6,398 nt of DNA from an uncultured Halomicronema sp. (GTDB taxonomy: Bacteria > Cyanobacteriota > Cyanobacteriia > Phormidesmidales > Phormidesmidaceae): the NCBI GenBank assembly GCA_937897665.1, contig CALCPB010000069.1:1-6398 (forward strand), written 5' to 3'. The notes beneath the pieces are model-generated. The model was not told the origin of the DNA. It made no database searches and saw nothing but the letters and a program-made list of their open reading frames with translations. This document shows positions 1-5,269 of the stretch, piece by piece (positions within the stretch are counted from its first letter, which is position 1; each line of letters opens with the position of its first letter). The position numbers and the translations under genes were made by a program.

Positions 1-275
1 GGGGCGGGGCCCTTCCTTCCCGTTGCACATTGGCGGGCTATGGGGCCTGGGCATTGGGCAAGGATACGGTCAGTCAACAACACTACGCAAAGATTATTTG
101 AAACAATGGTTTTACGTATAACTACGGAAAATTGGCCCATATTGGCTCCAGGGCTTCACAATACCTGAGTGATCCTTACCAAAACCACACATACACTATT
201 CCCCGAATTTTTCAGAAATGCGCACTTACTCGAGGGGGAGCAGACCAAGATCCGTGTGATGGATGCCGACAGTAT
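1..275. other. Left edge, no assignable gene
   Basis: The first bases are GC-rich and all three plus-strand frames are open from the edge, so a gene entering from the left may end here. Frame 3 reads 32 codons to TGA at 99-101 and ends in GKDTVSQQHYAKII. Frame 2 reads to TAA at 119-121, and frame 1 to a TGA near 168. Codon use does not settle which frame is real, and I recognise no family in any of them. A TTG-initiated 62-codon frame from 132 to 320 has no ribosome site or protein-like composition and runs through the terminator hairpin at 286-307, so I do not call it. Nothing else in 122-275 stands out. Confidence 0.25.
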
Positions 276-278
276 TCC

Positions 279-307
279 AAAAAAAAGGTGCCTCCGAAGA
301 AGCACCT
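279..307 (-). terminator. Intrinsic terminator with UUCG tetraloop
   Basis: On the minus strand the arms AGGTGCTTC (307-299) and GAGGCACCT (294-286) form a 9-bp stem containing one U-G wobble. It is closed by C-G around a UUCG tetraloop, an unusually stable loop, and is followed directly by eight T's (286-279, the first being the last stem base). The same repeat on the plus strand has no T-run and an A-C mismatch, so the terminator acts in the minus direction only. Confidence 0.8.
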
Positions 308-362
308 AGACCTTTGTTGAGAGGAGAACAGGAATACCCATCGGTATAACGCTCTACGTTGC
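279..362 (-). ncRNA. Candidate small RNA, about 84 nt
   Basis: A complete transcription unit with no reading frame is visible on the minus strand. A near-consensus promoter predicts a start near 362-361 (GGGGGCAACG), and an intrinsic terminator ends the transcript near 279. Read 5' to 3', the RNA has a small hairpin AACG/CGTT (360-348) and a second hairpin ATACC-GATG-GGTAT (347-334). An apparently unpaired CU-rich stretch around CTGTTCTCCTCTCAAC (330-315) follows, then the terminator hairpin. The order of 5' hairpin, open CU-rich segment and terminator resembles cyanobacterial trans-acting sRNAs such as Yfr1. The ultraconserved Yfr1 motif is not present exactly, so I do not assign a family. 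The CUCCUC segment could pair with purine-rich ribosome sites. The alternative is a terminated leader (attenuator) of a minus-strand gene to the left of the window. Confidence 0.55.
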
Positions 363-367
363 CCCCT

Positions 368-395
368 ATTGTAATTTATTGCGATTTAATGTCAA
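368..395 (-). promoter_or_regulatory. Sigma70-type promoter of the minus-strand small RNA
   Basis: On the minus strand a perfect -35 TTGACA (395-390) is followed by a 16-nt spacer and the -10 hexamer TACAAT (373-368), which matches TATAAT at five of six bases. This is the best promoter in the window. It fires away from the cyclotransferase gene and towards the terminator about 60-90 nt downstream, which is why a short RNA is proposed. Confidence 0.6.
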
Positions 396-668
396 TAACA
401 GGCTTGCAAGTCTGCCGTCTTTCTCGCCACGCAATGAGTGGTAACGCCCCAGGCTTTTAGGCCTCTTTCAATCTCCATTAGTTTCCTGGAAAGGATTCTT
501 GGCCATGGAGGGGCTGTTTAGCCGGATGATTTGTCCAGGTGTTTCTCAGTAAAGTGTGAGAATCTTTAGCGTTCAATGTCAGAAGCGGTTGGGGCTCTCA
601 GCACAACGCGCTTAGACTCAAGATGGGGACTGCAACCTTGCCCCATAGTTGTGTGCCTAGTGCGATAG
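396..668. other. Non-coding gap with several small hairpins
   Basis: There is no convincing reading frame between the small-RNA promoter and the cyclotransferase start. Plus-strand inverted repeats are CCAC/GTGG (427-441), AGGC/GCCT (451-464), GGCT/AGCC (512-523), TTCTCA/TGAGAA (543-562) and ATGGGG/CCCCAT (623-646). The last is the best, with a 6-bp stem and 12-nt loop, and ends 22 nt before the ATG at 669. A weak promoter-like pair TTGGGG (589-594) and TAGACT (613-618) with an 18-nt spacer could serve the downstream gene. I see no tRNA or other known RNA family here. Confidence 0.3.
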
Positions 669-1121
669 ATGGTGACTGTTTTTGTGTACGGCACGCTTAA
701 ACCAGGAGAAGCGGCATATCGGCGCTATTGTCAGCCACAGGTGGTGTCAGCCCAGCCCGCGCTAGTACAAGGCGACCTGTTTCATCTGCCTCAGGGCTAT
801 CCGGCGCTGACGGTGGGCGATCGCTGGATTAAAGGTTTTCGACTGCAGCTACAGGATGATCGCGCGATCGCCGCCATCGATGAATTTGAAGACTATGACC
901 CTAGCCGCTCGGCTACCGAAAACCTCTATGTGAGACAACAATGGCCGATATTCTCCCCCGTGCAACACCCCTTGGGGACAGCCTGGGTTTATTGCATGGG
1001 ACGACAGCGTATCCATGCCCTGGGGGGTGTGGTGGTGACCTCAGGTGATTGGAGCAAACAACAGTGGCCCAGTCTGGCGTCGCTGGAACTCATCGATGAT
1101 GTTGATCGTGAAGCACGTTAA
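669..1121 (+). CDS. Gamma-glutamylcyclotransferase (AIG2-like) family protein
   Basis: This 150-residue cytosolic protein belongs to the gamma-glutamylcyclotransferase-like fold. Family members release 5-oxoproline from gamma-glutamyl amino acids, peptides or amines. It opens with the family signature VFVYGTLKPGE (residues 4-14), where the YGTL loop binds the glutamyl group. GYPAL follows at 43-47, and IDEFEDYDP (70-78) contains Glu74 at the position of the catalytic glutamate. AWVYCM (105-110) is the usual late beta strand. Length is normal for bacterial members. The ATG at 669 is preferred because the conserved motif starts three residues later; GTG at 672 is an alternative, and no Shine-Dalgarno is visible. 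The natural substrate cannot be read from sequence, as many members have no assigned substrate. It stands alone, with 222 bp before the next gene. Confidence 0.88.
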   Translation: MVTVFVYGTLKPGEAAYRRYCQPQVVSAQPALVQGDLFHLPQGYPALTVGDRWIKGFRLQLQDDRAIAAIDEFEDYDPSRSATENLYVRQQWPIFSPVQHPLGTAWVYCMGRQRIHALGGVVVTSGDWSKQQWPSLASLELIDDVDREAR

Positions 1122-1208
1122 CGCCAGAACTTGCTCAGGGTGGTCAGCGGCCCCGCCCAGCGCTGCGCACACGACGAGTTCAGCCCTAGAGCCGGGCAGC
1201 CCCTCTTG

Positions 1209-1307
1209 AAGGTTGCTGTGTCTAATGAATGACGCGACCTGATTTCGTAGAGCGGGCGCGATAATACCTGTCTCAAAGGCTGCTGTGCTGAATGAATAAC
1301 GCGCCCT
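1209..1307 (+). repeat. Two imperfect 32-nt direct repeats, 67-nt period
   Basis: Copy 1 (1209-1240) begins AAGGTTGCTGTG and copy 2 (1276-1307) begins AAGGCTGCTGTG. They match at 26 of 32 positions without gaps, sharing the cores TGCTGTG, AATGAAT and ACGCG. The second copy ends 36 nt before the amidohydrolase ATG. Similarity fades on both sides. A -10-like GATAAT (1260-1265) lies between the copies but has no matching -35. Their place just upstream of a gene suits either paired regulator sites or a decayed intergenic repeat. Confidence 0.6.
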
Positions 1308-1343
1308 AAGATAGAAAGACGCTTACTCCAATCTTGATCCTTA

Positions 1344-2552
1344 ATGCTCGACCGAATCCGCGCGATCGCTGACCGCCTCACCCCTCGCCTGATCGAAATC
1401 CGCCGCCATCTGCACAGTCATCCCGAGCTCAGTGGTCAGGAATATCAAACCGCTGCCTATATTGCGGGCGTCCTTTCCTCTTGTGGGCTCAAAACCCAAG
1501 AACTGGTCGGCAAAACCGGCGTCGTTGCTGACTTGCCAGGTCAGGGACAGCGAACCGACTACTTGGCCCTTCGCACTGATATGGATGCCTTACCAATCCT
1601 AGAGCCAACCCCTCTGGACTTTGTGTCTCAAAAACCCGGCGTCATGCATGCCTGCGGCCACGATGTGCATACGACGGTGGGCTTAGGGGTCGCCATGGTG
1701 CTGGCGGAACTGGGCGAGCCGCTACCGGGGCCGCTCCGATTTATCTTTCAACCAGCAGAAGAAACGGCTCAGGGGGCGCGGTGGATGGTCGCCGATGATG
1801 TGATGACTGGAGTTGCCGCCATTTTGGGTGTGCATGTTTACCCCTCGGTGATGGGGGGTGACATTGGCATTCGCTACGGCGCACTAACGGCGGCGGCGGA
1901 TGATTTGGAAATCAACATCGTTGGCGAATCCGGGCACGGGGCGCGCCCCCATGAGGCGATCGATGCTATTTGGATTGCGGCGCAAGTGGTGACCACGCTG
2001 CAGCAGGCCATCAGCCGGACACACAATCCGTTGCGGCCTGTCGTGCTGACTATTGGCCAGATTCAAGGCGGGCGTGCCCCCAATGTCATTGCCGATCATG
2101 TGCGTCTGACCGGCACGGTGCGATCGCTGCATCCTGACACGCGCCGCGAACTCCCCCAGTGGATCGAAGCGATCGTGGCGGGTATGTGCGAACCCTTTGG
2201 CGCAAAATATGAAATCAGCTATCGTCCCGGTGTGCCGGCAGTGCTGAACGATCCGTCTCTGACGCAGCTGGTAGAGCGCTGTGCCAGAGACGTGTGCGGT
2301 GATGACCATGTGCAATTAATTGATGAGTCTTCCCTGGGGGCTGAAGACTTTTCGGTCTATCTCGACTACGCGCCCGGCAGCATGTTCCGCTTGGGCATTG
2401 GGGCGGCTGATGCGACAAACTATCCCCTCCATCATCCCAAGTTTGCCGTGAATGAGGCGGCGATCGCCATCGGCGTCACGACCCTTGCCCATGCCATGGT
2501 GCGCTACTGGCAAACGTCAGAGGCCCCCAACGGGCAGCCTACAGCCATTTGA
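1344..2552 (+). CDS. M20D-family amidohydrolase (N-acyl amino acid / hippurate hydrolase type)
   Basis: This 402-residue cytosolic metallohydrolase is of the M20D/ILR1-like group, which cleaves the amide bond of N-acyl or N-aryl amino acids to an acid and a free amino acid. RRHLHSHPEL (20-29) is the typical N-terminal motif. LRTDMDALP (76-84) and MHACGHDVHT (101-110) follow, with Cys104 and His106 as expected metal ligands. PAEE (137-140) holds the catalytic and metal-binding glutamates, GVHV (162-165) has His164, and LHHPKF (362-367) supplies the C-terminal ligand histidine. The lid/dimerisation domain lies around 180-295, including SGHGARPHEAID. All key residues are present and length is normal. 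No Shine-Dalgarno precedes the ATG; it is chosen because the N-terminal helix and HLHSHPE motif then fall at usual positions. The exact substrate (hippurate, indole-acetyl or other acyl amino acids) cannot be told from sequence. Confidence 0.93.
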   Translation: MLDRIRAIADRLTPRLIEIRRHLHSHPELSGQEYQTAAYIAGVLSSCGLKTQELVGKTGVVADLPGQGQRTDYLALRTDMDALPILEPTPLDFVSQKPGVMHACGHDVHTTVGLGVAMVLAELGEPLPGPLRFIFQPAEETAQGARWMVADDVMTGVAAILGVHVYPSVMGGDIGIRYGALTAAADDLEINIVGESGHGARPHEAIDAIWIAAQVVTTLQQAISRTHNPLRPVVLTIGQIQGGRAPNVIADHVRLTGTVRSLHPDTRRELPQWIEAIVAGMCEPFGAKYEISYRPGVPAVLNDPSLTQLVERCARDVCGDDHVQLIDESSLGAEDFSVYLDYAPGSMFRLGIGAADATNYPLHHPKFAVNEAAIAIGVTTLAHAMVRYWQTSEAPNGQPTAI

Positions 2553-2628
2553 CATCGCCTGCCAGAGTAGGGGGAAAGGCTTTGCTCAGTGAGACAACGC
2601 CGTTTGGGATCGACTGAGGCCGGTGTCA

Positions 2629-2685
2629 CGGTGATCAGCGATCGCCTCACGCTTCCATCACCGAGACAGTCCTTAACGCCTGTCT
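2629..2685 (+). other. Two tandem inverted repeats upstream of yggT
   Basis: CGGTGAT (2629-2635) pairs with ATCACCG (2657-2663), a 7-bp stem whose 21-nt loop contains a HIP1 site. It is followed at once by AGACAG (2664-2669) paired with CTGTCT (2680-2685). Neither stem has a T-run, so this is a poor terminator for the amidohydrolase gene. It lies just upstream of the proposed yggT promoter and may be a factor-dependent end or a regulatory site. Confidence 0.35.
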
Positions 2686-2693
2686 TTAGGGGC

Positions 2694-2722
2694 ATGGCAG
2701 TATCGAGGATGTCTGCTAATGT
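2694..2722 (+). promoter_or_regulatory. Probable yggT promoter (extended -10)
   Basis: ATGGCA (2694-2699) matches the -35 consensus at four of six bases. After a 17-nt spacer comes the -10 TAATGT (2717-2722), preceded by TG at 2714-2715 as in extended -10 promoters. The expected start near 2729 would give a leader of about 20 nt. This suggests yggT is transcribed separately from the amidohydrolase gene 196 bp upstream. Confidence 0.4.
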
Positions 2723-2748
2723 TTGGGAAATCTTTGCAATGGTGAACT

Positions 2749-3204
2749 ATGGCCTACCCTCCCGACCCGCCACCCTCCGGACAGCCATCCCAGTACCACC
2801 CGCCCGGCCCAGGAGCTGAGCCAGACCCCTGGAAACCTCAGCCAACACCGGCTCAAGAGCGCCAACGACTCGCCCAAGAAGCCGCGATTCACACCAAAGC
2901 AGAAAAACTCACACTGCTCGATAAGTTCGTCAGAGGTGTGATCTATTTAGTCGGAGCCTTAGAGGTGCTCTTGTCCCTACGATTTCTGCTCCGGCTAACA
3001 GCAGCCAACCCTGATAACACCTTCGCCAACGTCATTTATGGCTTATCCCAGCCGTTTGTTGATCCTTTTTCAACGCTGTTTGTGAGCCCCACCTTCAACG
3101 GTAGCGCCAATATTTTTGATGTGAATCTGCTGGTGGCGATGGCTGCCTATTTGGCGCTGTTGTCCCTGTTCTTAGGCTTGATTCACGTCTTTACCAACCG
3201 CTGA
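2749..3204 (+). CDS. YggT-family integral membrane protein
   Basis: This 151-residue membrane protein carries a YggT domain. Residues 1-38 are proline-rich (PPDPPPSGQP, PPGPG, WKPQPTP) and presumably disordered and cytoplasmic. A charged linker (38-58) follows. The first hydrophobic segment is about 60-83 and ends in the family motif RFLLRL. The conserved stretch GLSQPFVDPF is at 98-107, and the second hydrophobic segment is about 125-147. In plants and cyanobacteria, YggT/YCF19-type proteins have been linked to thylakoid or cytochrome b6 assembly and to division or nucleoid placement, but no biochemical activity follows from the sequence. The ATG at 2749 is the first plausible start in this frame; no strong Shine-Dalgarno is visible. 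The long proline-rich N-terminus is longer than the core family needs. Confidence 0.85.
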   Translation: MAYPPDPPPSGQPSQYHPPGPGAEPDPWKPQPTPAQERQRLAQEAAIHTKAEKLTLLDKFVRGVIYLVGALEVLLSLRFLLRLTAANPDNTFANVIYGLSQPFVDPFSTLFVSPTFNGSANIFDVNLLVAMAAYLALLSLFLGLIHVFTNR

Positions 3205-3352
3205 CGCAACTCGCTCCCAACACAGACCGCTGCCAATACGCCAAGCTCAAACAAGGTCAGCACCATCCATGGAGAGGAGACTCTGCTGATACCTCTTGTT
3301 GCAGAGATCGGCTTGAAGAGGAATGCTCAATTGCGCAGCCACGGCAATCCAC

Positions 3353-3399
3353 CCCACCAAAAAGGGAGACGCTTTTAAGACGCCTCCCTTTTTGGTGGG
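3353..3399. terminator. Symmetric bidirectional terminator between convergent genes
   Basis: Perfect 16-bp inverted arms occupy 3353-3368 and 3384-3399. The core is GGGAG/CTCCC flanked by A5 on one side and T5 on the other, so on either strand the RNA forms a G+C-rich hairpin followed by five U's. The stem can extend by two C-G pairs past an A-C mismatch, leaving a 9-nt loop. It starts 26 nt after the zinc-ribbon stop on the minus strand and about 150 nt after the yggT stop on the plus strand. The 148 bp between yggT and the hairpin show no gene. Confidence 0.85.
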
Positions 3400-3424
3400 A
3401 ATTAAGGTCAGATTGGCTGGGTCT

Positions 3425-3613
3425 CTATCGACAGGCTGCAGCGACCAAACCAGGCGCATAGGCTTCAACGACGTTGCCTGTATCGCTACAGGTGATCATT
3501 AAATAATCGCAGTGAGGGCACTGGGTGCGGATCAAAGCCTCTTTGTTCAAAAAATGACGAGAAGCGTGACCGCCGCAGTTCGGGCAGTTGACAATGTGGG
3601 AAGCGTGATTCAT
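3425..3613 (-). CDS. Small double-CxxC zinc-ribbon protein (often labelled PriA)
   Basis: This is a 62-residue protein with two CxxC knuckles, CPNC (10-13) and CPHC (32-35), spaced as in a zinc ribbon that binds one Zn2+. A conserved tail TCSDTGNVVEAYAPG (41-55) follows. Close relatives are widespread in cyanobacteria and are commonly annotated as replication restart helicase PriA. There is no helicase domain, so that name should not be trusted; the true role is unknown, perhaps nucleic-acid or protein binding. The ATG at 3613 is chosen over the upstream in-frame ATG at 3682, because the extra 23 residues lack similarity to anything expected and the usual family N-terminus is short. No Shine-Dalgarno is apparent. 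Two further cysteines (42 and 61) lie outside the knuckles. Confidence 0.85.
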   Translation of the reverse strand: MNHASHIVNCPNCGGHASRHFLNKEALIRTQCPHCDYLMITCSDTGNVVEAYAPGLVAAACR

Positions 3614-3682
3614 GGATAGTGTGCTGGCGGGGAATAGGGATCTGTAATCGAGTCTGCCGGGCTCCGTCGCGTGTGACGACAA

Positions 3683-3696
3683 ATGAATTTATTCAT
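3683..3696. promoter_or_regulatory. Palindrome upstream of the zinc-ribbon gene
   Basis: ATGAAT-TT-ATTCAT is a perfect 14-bp palindrome centred about 76 bp upstream of the zinc-ribbon ATG, a typical operator position. TGTGA and TCACA lie close on either side but are not concentric with it and are too far apart for a CRP site. Confidence 0.35.
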
Positions 3697-3755
3697 CACA
3701 CTGTTGCGGGGATCGCTTCAGAATCAATAGTTTAAAACAACTGTTGATATATGAA

Positions 3756-3776
3756 AATGTTATTCCAAATAACATT
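3756..3776. promoter_or_regulatory. Hyphenated palindrome AATGTTATT-N3-AATAACATT
   Basis: Perfect 9-bp arms AATGTTATT (3756-3764) and AATAACATT (3768-3776) flank CCA. The half sites look like those of the gamma-proteobacterial Zur operator (AATGTTATA-N-TATAACATT), but the spacing is 2 bp wider and cyanobacterial Zur sites are described differently. It lies about 143 bp upstream of the zinc-ribbon gene, inside the AT-rich island. It could be a regulator site or an AT-rich hairpin; the Zur link is only suggestive. Confidence 0.35.
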
Positions 3777-3819
3777 AAAACGGCAACAAAAAATCGAAAA
3801 ATATTTCAAAAGATATATT

Positions 3820-3854
3820 AAAGCTTGATCCCGGTTGGTTTTAAGGCTTTTTTT
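3820..3854 (+). terminator. Terminator-like hairpin without a gene
   Basis: AAAGCTT (3820-3826) can pair with AAGGCTTT (3843-3850) with one bulged G, and CC/GG may pair inside. The right arm runs into seven T's (3848-3854). The plus strand has no gene between the bidirectional terminator at 3353-3399 and this point, so either a small plus-strand RNA ends here or it is a chance product of AT-rich DNA. Confidence 0.25.
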
Positions 3855-4122
3855 GTCGTTTTCACGATCTCGAAATGAAAAATGTAAGGTTTAATACCAA
3901 TAGAATTAATAAAAGCTTAAATTTCTGTTGGCAATAGAGAAAACCCATTCATTTACCCTTCCCGTTAATGATGGGCGTCTACCGCCTACTCACAGCAGCT
4001 AGCAGGCTCGGCTAAAGCTCTGAGTCTGGGTTGTTTCTTTGTAAAAATCGCAACATTTTTGCCGTGCTTAATTATCTTTTAATGATTGCGGAATTGAGCC
4101 CGGGACCGCCAGTATCGGACTG

Positions 4123-4149
4123 CCGTTGCTCAGCACCGGTTGCTAGCAA
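4123..4149. repeat. Tandem 13-nt duplication and 10-bp palindrome beside a stop codon
   Basis: CCGTTGCTCAGCA (4123-4135) is followed directly by CCGGTTGCTAGCA (4136-4148). The two are the same 13-mer apart from one inserted G and one lost C. The second copy ends in the perfect palindrome TTGCTAGCAA (4140-4149), four bases past the HD-gene stop codon. Neither has a T-run, so no terminator is claimed. Confidence 0.4.
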
Positions 4150-4152
4150 AAC

Positions 4153-5016
4153 TCAGGCTGGCTCGGACGGAAATGGTTCAGGATGAGACTCATGCTCAAT
4201 CTCAAAGACATGTCCATATAGGCTTGAGAGAATCTGTTTACCTTCTTGGGTGAGTTTGAGATAAGCGATCGCACTTTTGATGTACGGATATACCGTTTGC
4301 CAGTAGAACTGGGGGTACTTGAGGCGGAGATCTTCAGGATTGCGGTAGCCCAGCTGCTCATTGACCCCAGTTTCTTCAAACTCGTAGAACAAGGCGGGAA
4401 TTTTGTGGAGATAGCGGGGGTCAGACAGCTGCCCAATCAAATCAGCGGCCCTGACCAGCCCCGGAAAGTTGGTCGTGTCTTGATGGTCGGTATCGAGCGG
4501 CACGGGAAAGCGGGTCAGCTCAATATTGCGCTTGATGATTTCGGCATTGATGAGGCTGTGCCCCCCAAATCGCTCTTGTACAAAGAGCTTGCCGCGATCA
4601 ACGTGATACGGCGTCAGGCTCGCGTCAGTGTGCCCCTCAGGAAACTGCACGGTATCGTCCTGCTGACCAGTGGCATAAACGCGCAGCGACATCACATCTT
4701 GGCGGCAAACGCCCTTGACATAGCCGATATCATGGCAGACCAACGAAATCGTGAAATGGAGCCAGTCTTCACAAGACACGCGCCCTTCACGAATATGCTT
4801 GCCCCGTAAAATCTGCTGGCCTACCAGCGTGACAAACACCATGTGTTCGACGTCATGGTAAAGCGCGTTGCTATTGGCAATCGTTTCACCGCCCATGTTG
4901 CCTACCCAGGCAATGATATCGGCGTAGTTTTGCTTTAAGCCGCCGTAGGTCTGGGCATAGTTAACGCGCAGTTCTTCGACGAAGGCATTACATAAAAGTT
5001 TGTTGGGATTCAACAT
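4153..5016 (-). CDS. HD-domain metal-dependent phosphohydrolase
   Basis: This 287-residue soluble protein has the HD-superfamily metal centre. YHDVEH (53-58) gives His54 and His58, CHDIGY (94-99) gives the His95-Asp96 doublet, and RAADLIGQL (189-197) gives the last metal ligand, Asp192. The HDxEH-HD-D spacing resembles class I cyclic-nucleotide phosphodiesterases (HNxxH) more than GD-type HD proteins. The C-terminal half holds HVDRGKLFVQERFGG (138-152) and YEFEETGVNEQLGY (211-224), which I recall from a family common in cyanobacteria. No sensor or GGDEF domain is fused. Substrate is unknown; cyclic nucleotides or other phosphoesters are possible. The ATG at 5016 gives the usual length; no Shine-Dalgarno is seen. 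A weak extended -10 (TGT-TATATG on the minus strand, -10 at 5075-5070) lacks a -35. Confidence 0.88.
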   Translation of the reverse strand: MLNPNKLLCNAFVEELRVNYAQTYGGLKQNYADIIAWVGNMGGETIANSNALYHDVEHMVFVTLVGQQILRGKHIREGRVSCEDWLHFTISLVCHDIGYVKGVCRQDVMSLRVYATGQQDDTVQFPEGHTDASLTPYHVDRGKLFVQERFGGHSLINAEIIKRNIELTRFPVPLDTDHQDTTNFPGLVRAADLIGQLSDPRYLHKIPALFYEFEETGVNEQLGYRNPEDLRLKYPQFYWQTVYPYIKSAIAYLKLTQEGKQILSSLYGHVFEIEHESHPEPFPSEPA

Positions 5017-5220
5017 CGATGATTGATCTGTGGACTCTGCAGGAAAACACTTCTACGCCTGTTCTAGCCCATATAACAAAAGCGTAACAAACTAATCAGG
5101 ACACTTCATCTATCGTTTGTGCGGCCTTCGTCAATTCAGGAAAAAAGAACAGCAGGCTGATGATTGACACCCAGTAGCAACTTCATCGGGGAGCTGGGTC
5201 GTTTCGTAAATCCATATCTG

Positions 5221-5232
5221 GAATGATCATTC
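5221..5232. promoter_or_regulatory. Likely TetR operator
   Basis: GAATGATCATTC is a perfect 12-bp palindrome ending 37 bp before the tetR ATG. TetR-family repressors usually bind palindromes of this kind over their own promoters, so autoregulation is likely. No copy with a comparable match was found in front of the peroxiredoxin gene. A consensus -35 TTGACA (5164-5169) lies upstream, but no -10 follows at proper spacing. ACCCAG/CTGGGT (5169-5199) forms a further inverted repeat. Confidence 0.45.
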
Positions 5233-5250
5233 AATTAATGGACTACAGTG

Positions 5251-5268
5251 AGGAGGGAGGTGCAGGAG
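5251..5268 (+). promoter_or_regulatory. Strong purine-rich ribosome site of tetR
   Basis: Three overlapping Shine-Dalgarno-like runs precede the ATG at 5270: AGGAGG (5251-5256), GGAGGTG (5256-5262, 7 nt from the ATG, best placed) and AGGAG (5264-5268, too close). This is unusual here, as the other genes have no clear ribosome site except an offset one before the peroxiredoxin gene. It firmly fixes the start. Confidence 0.7.
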
Positions 5269-5269
5269 T

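Larger units (their letters stand above)
3614..4152. other. Non-coding gap with AT-rich island
   Basis: No gene is visible between the two minus-strand genes. Positions 3721-3960 contain 66 G or C in 240 bases (27.5%), against well over 50% in the flanking genes. The island contains poly-A and poly-T runs, the 9-3-9 palindrome and a terminator-like hairpin. From 3961 composition returns to normal. A weak hairpin GCAA/TTGC (4050-4062) followed on the minus strand by GATTTTT could end the HD-gene transcript, but it is only 4 bp long. No transposase, tRNA or obvious attachment site was found. Confidence 0.5.

Noticed and set aside
132..320. 62-codon plus-strand frame starting at TTG
   Set aside because: It has no ribosome site, its composition is not protein-like, and it runs through the terminator hairpin and promoter-proximal part of the proposed minus-strand RNA.
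1118..1381. 87-codon minus-strand frame over the 32-nt repeats
   Set aside because: It overlaps the start of the well-supported amidohydrolase gene on the other strand, is mostly spacer DNA and shows no recognisable motif.
1884..2513. Three minus-strand frames inside the amidohydrolase gene
   Set aside because: They are antisense shadows of a G+C-rich gene whose catalytic motifs are all intact in the plus frame.
2504..2941. Frames overlapping the yggT upstream region and its proline-rich start
   Set aside because: They are alternative-frame readings of the same bases; only the frame from 2749 contains the YggT membrane segments and motifs.
3247..3468. 73-codon minus-strand frame with a short hydrophobic stretch
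   Set aside because: It overlaps the zinc-ribbon 3' end in another frame and reads straight through the strong bidirectional terminator.
3671..3701. TGTGA and TCACA as a CRP-type site
   Set aside because: The half-sites are 19 nt apart rather than 6 and are not centred on the palindrome between them.
4090..4140. Possible tRNA-like T-arm on the minus strand (CCCGGGCTCAATTCC)
   Set aside because: No GGTTCRA-type loop, acceptor stem or anticodon arm can be formed around it.
4246..4809. 187-codon plus-strand frame antisense to the HD gene
   Set aside because: It is long but wholly antisense to a gene with clear metal-binding motifs, and it has no ribosome site or family resemblance.
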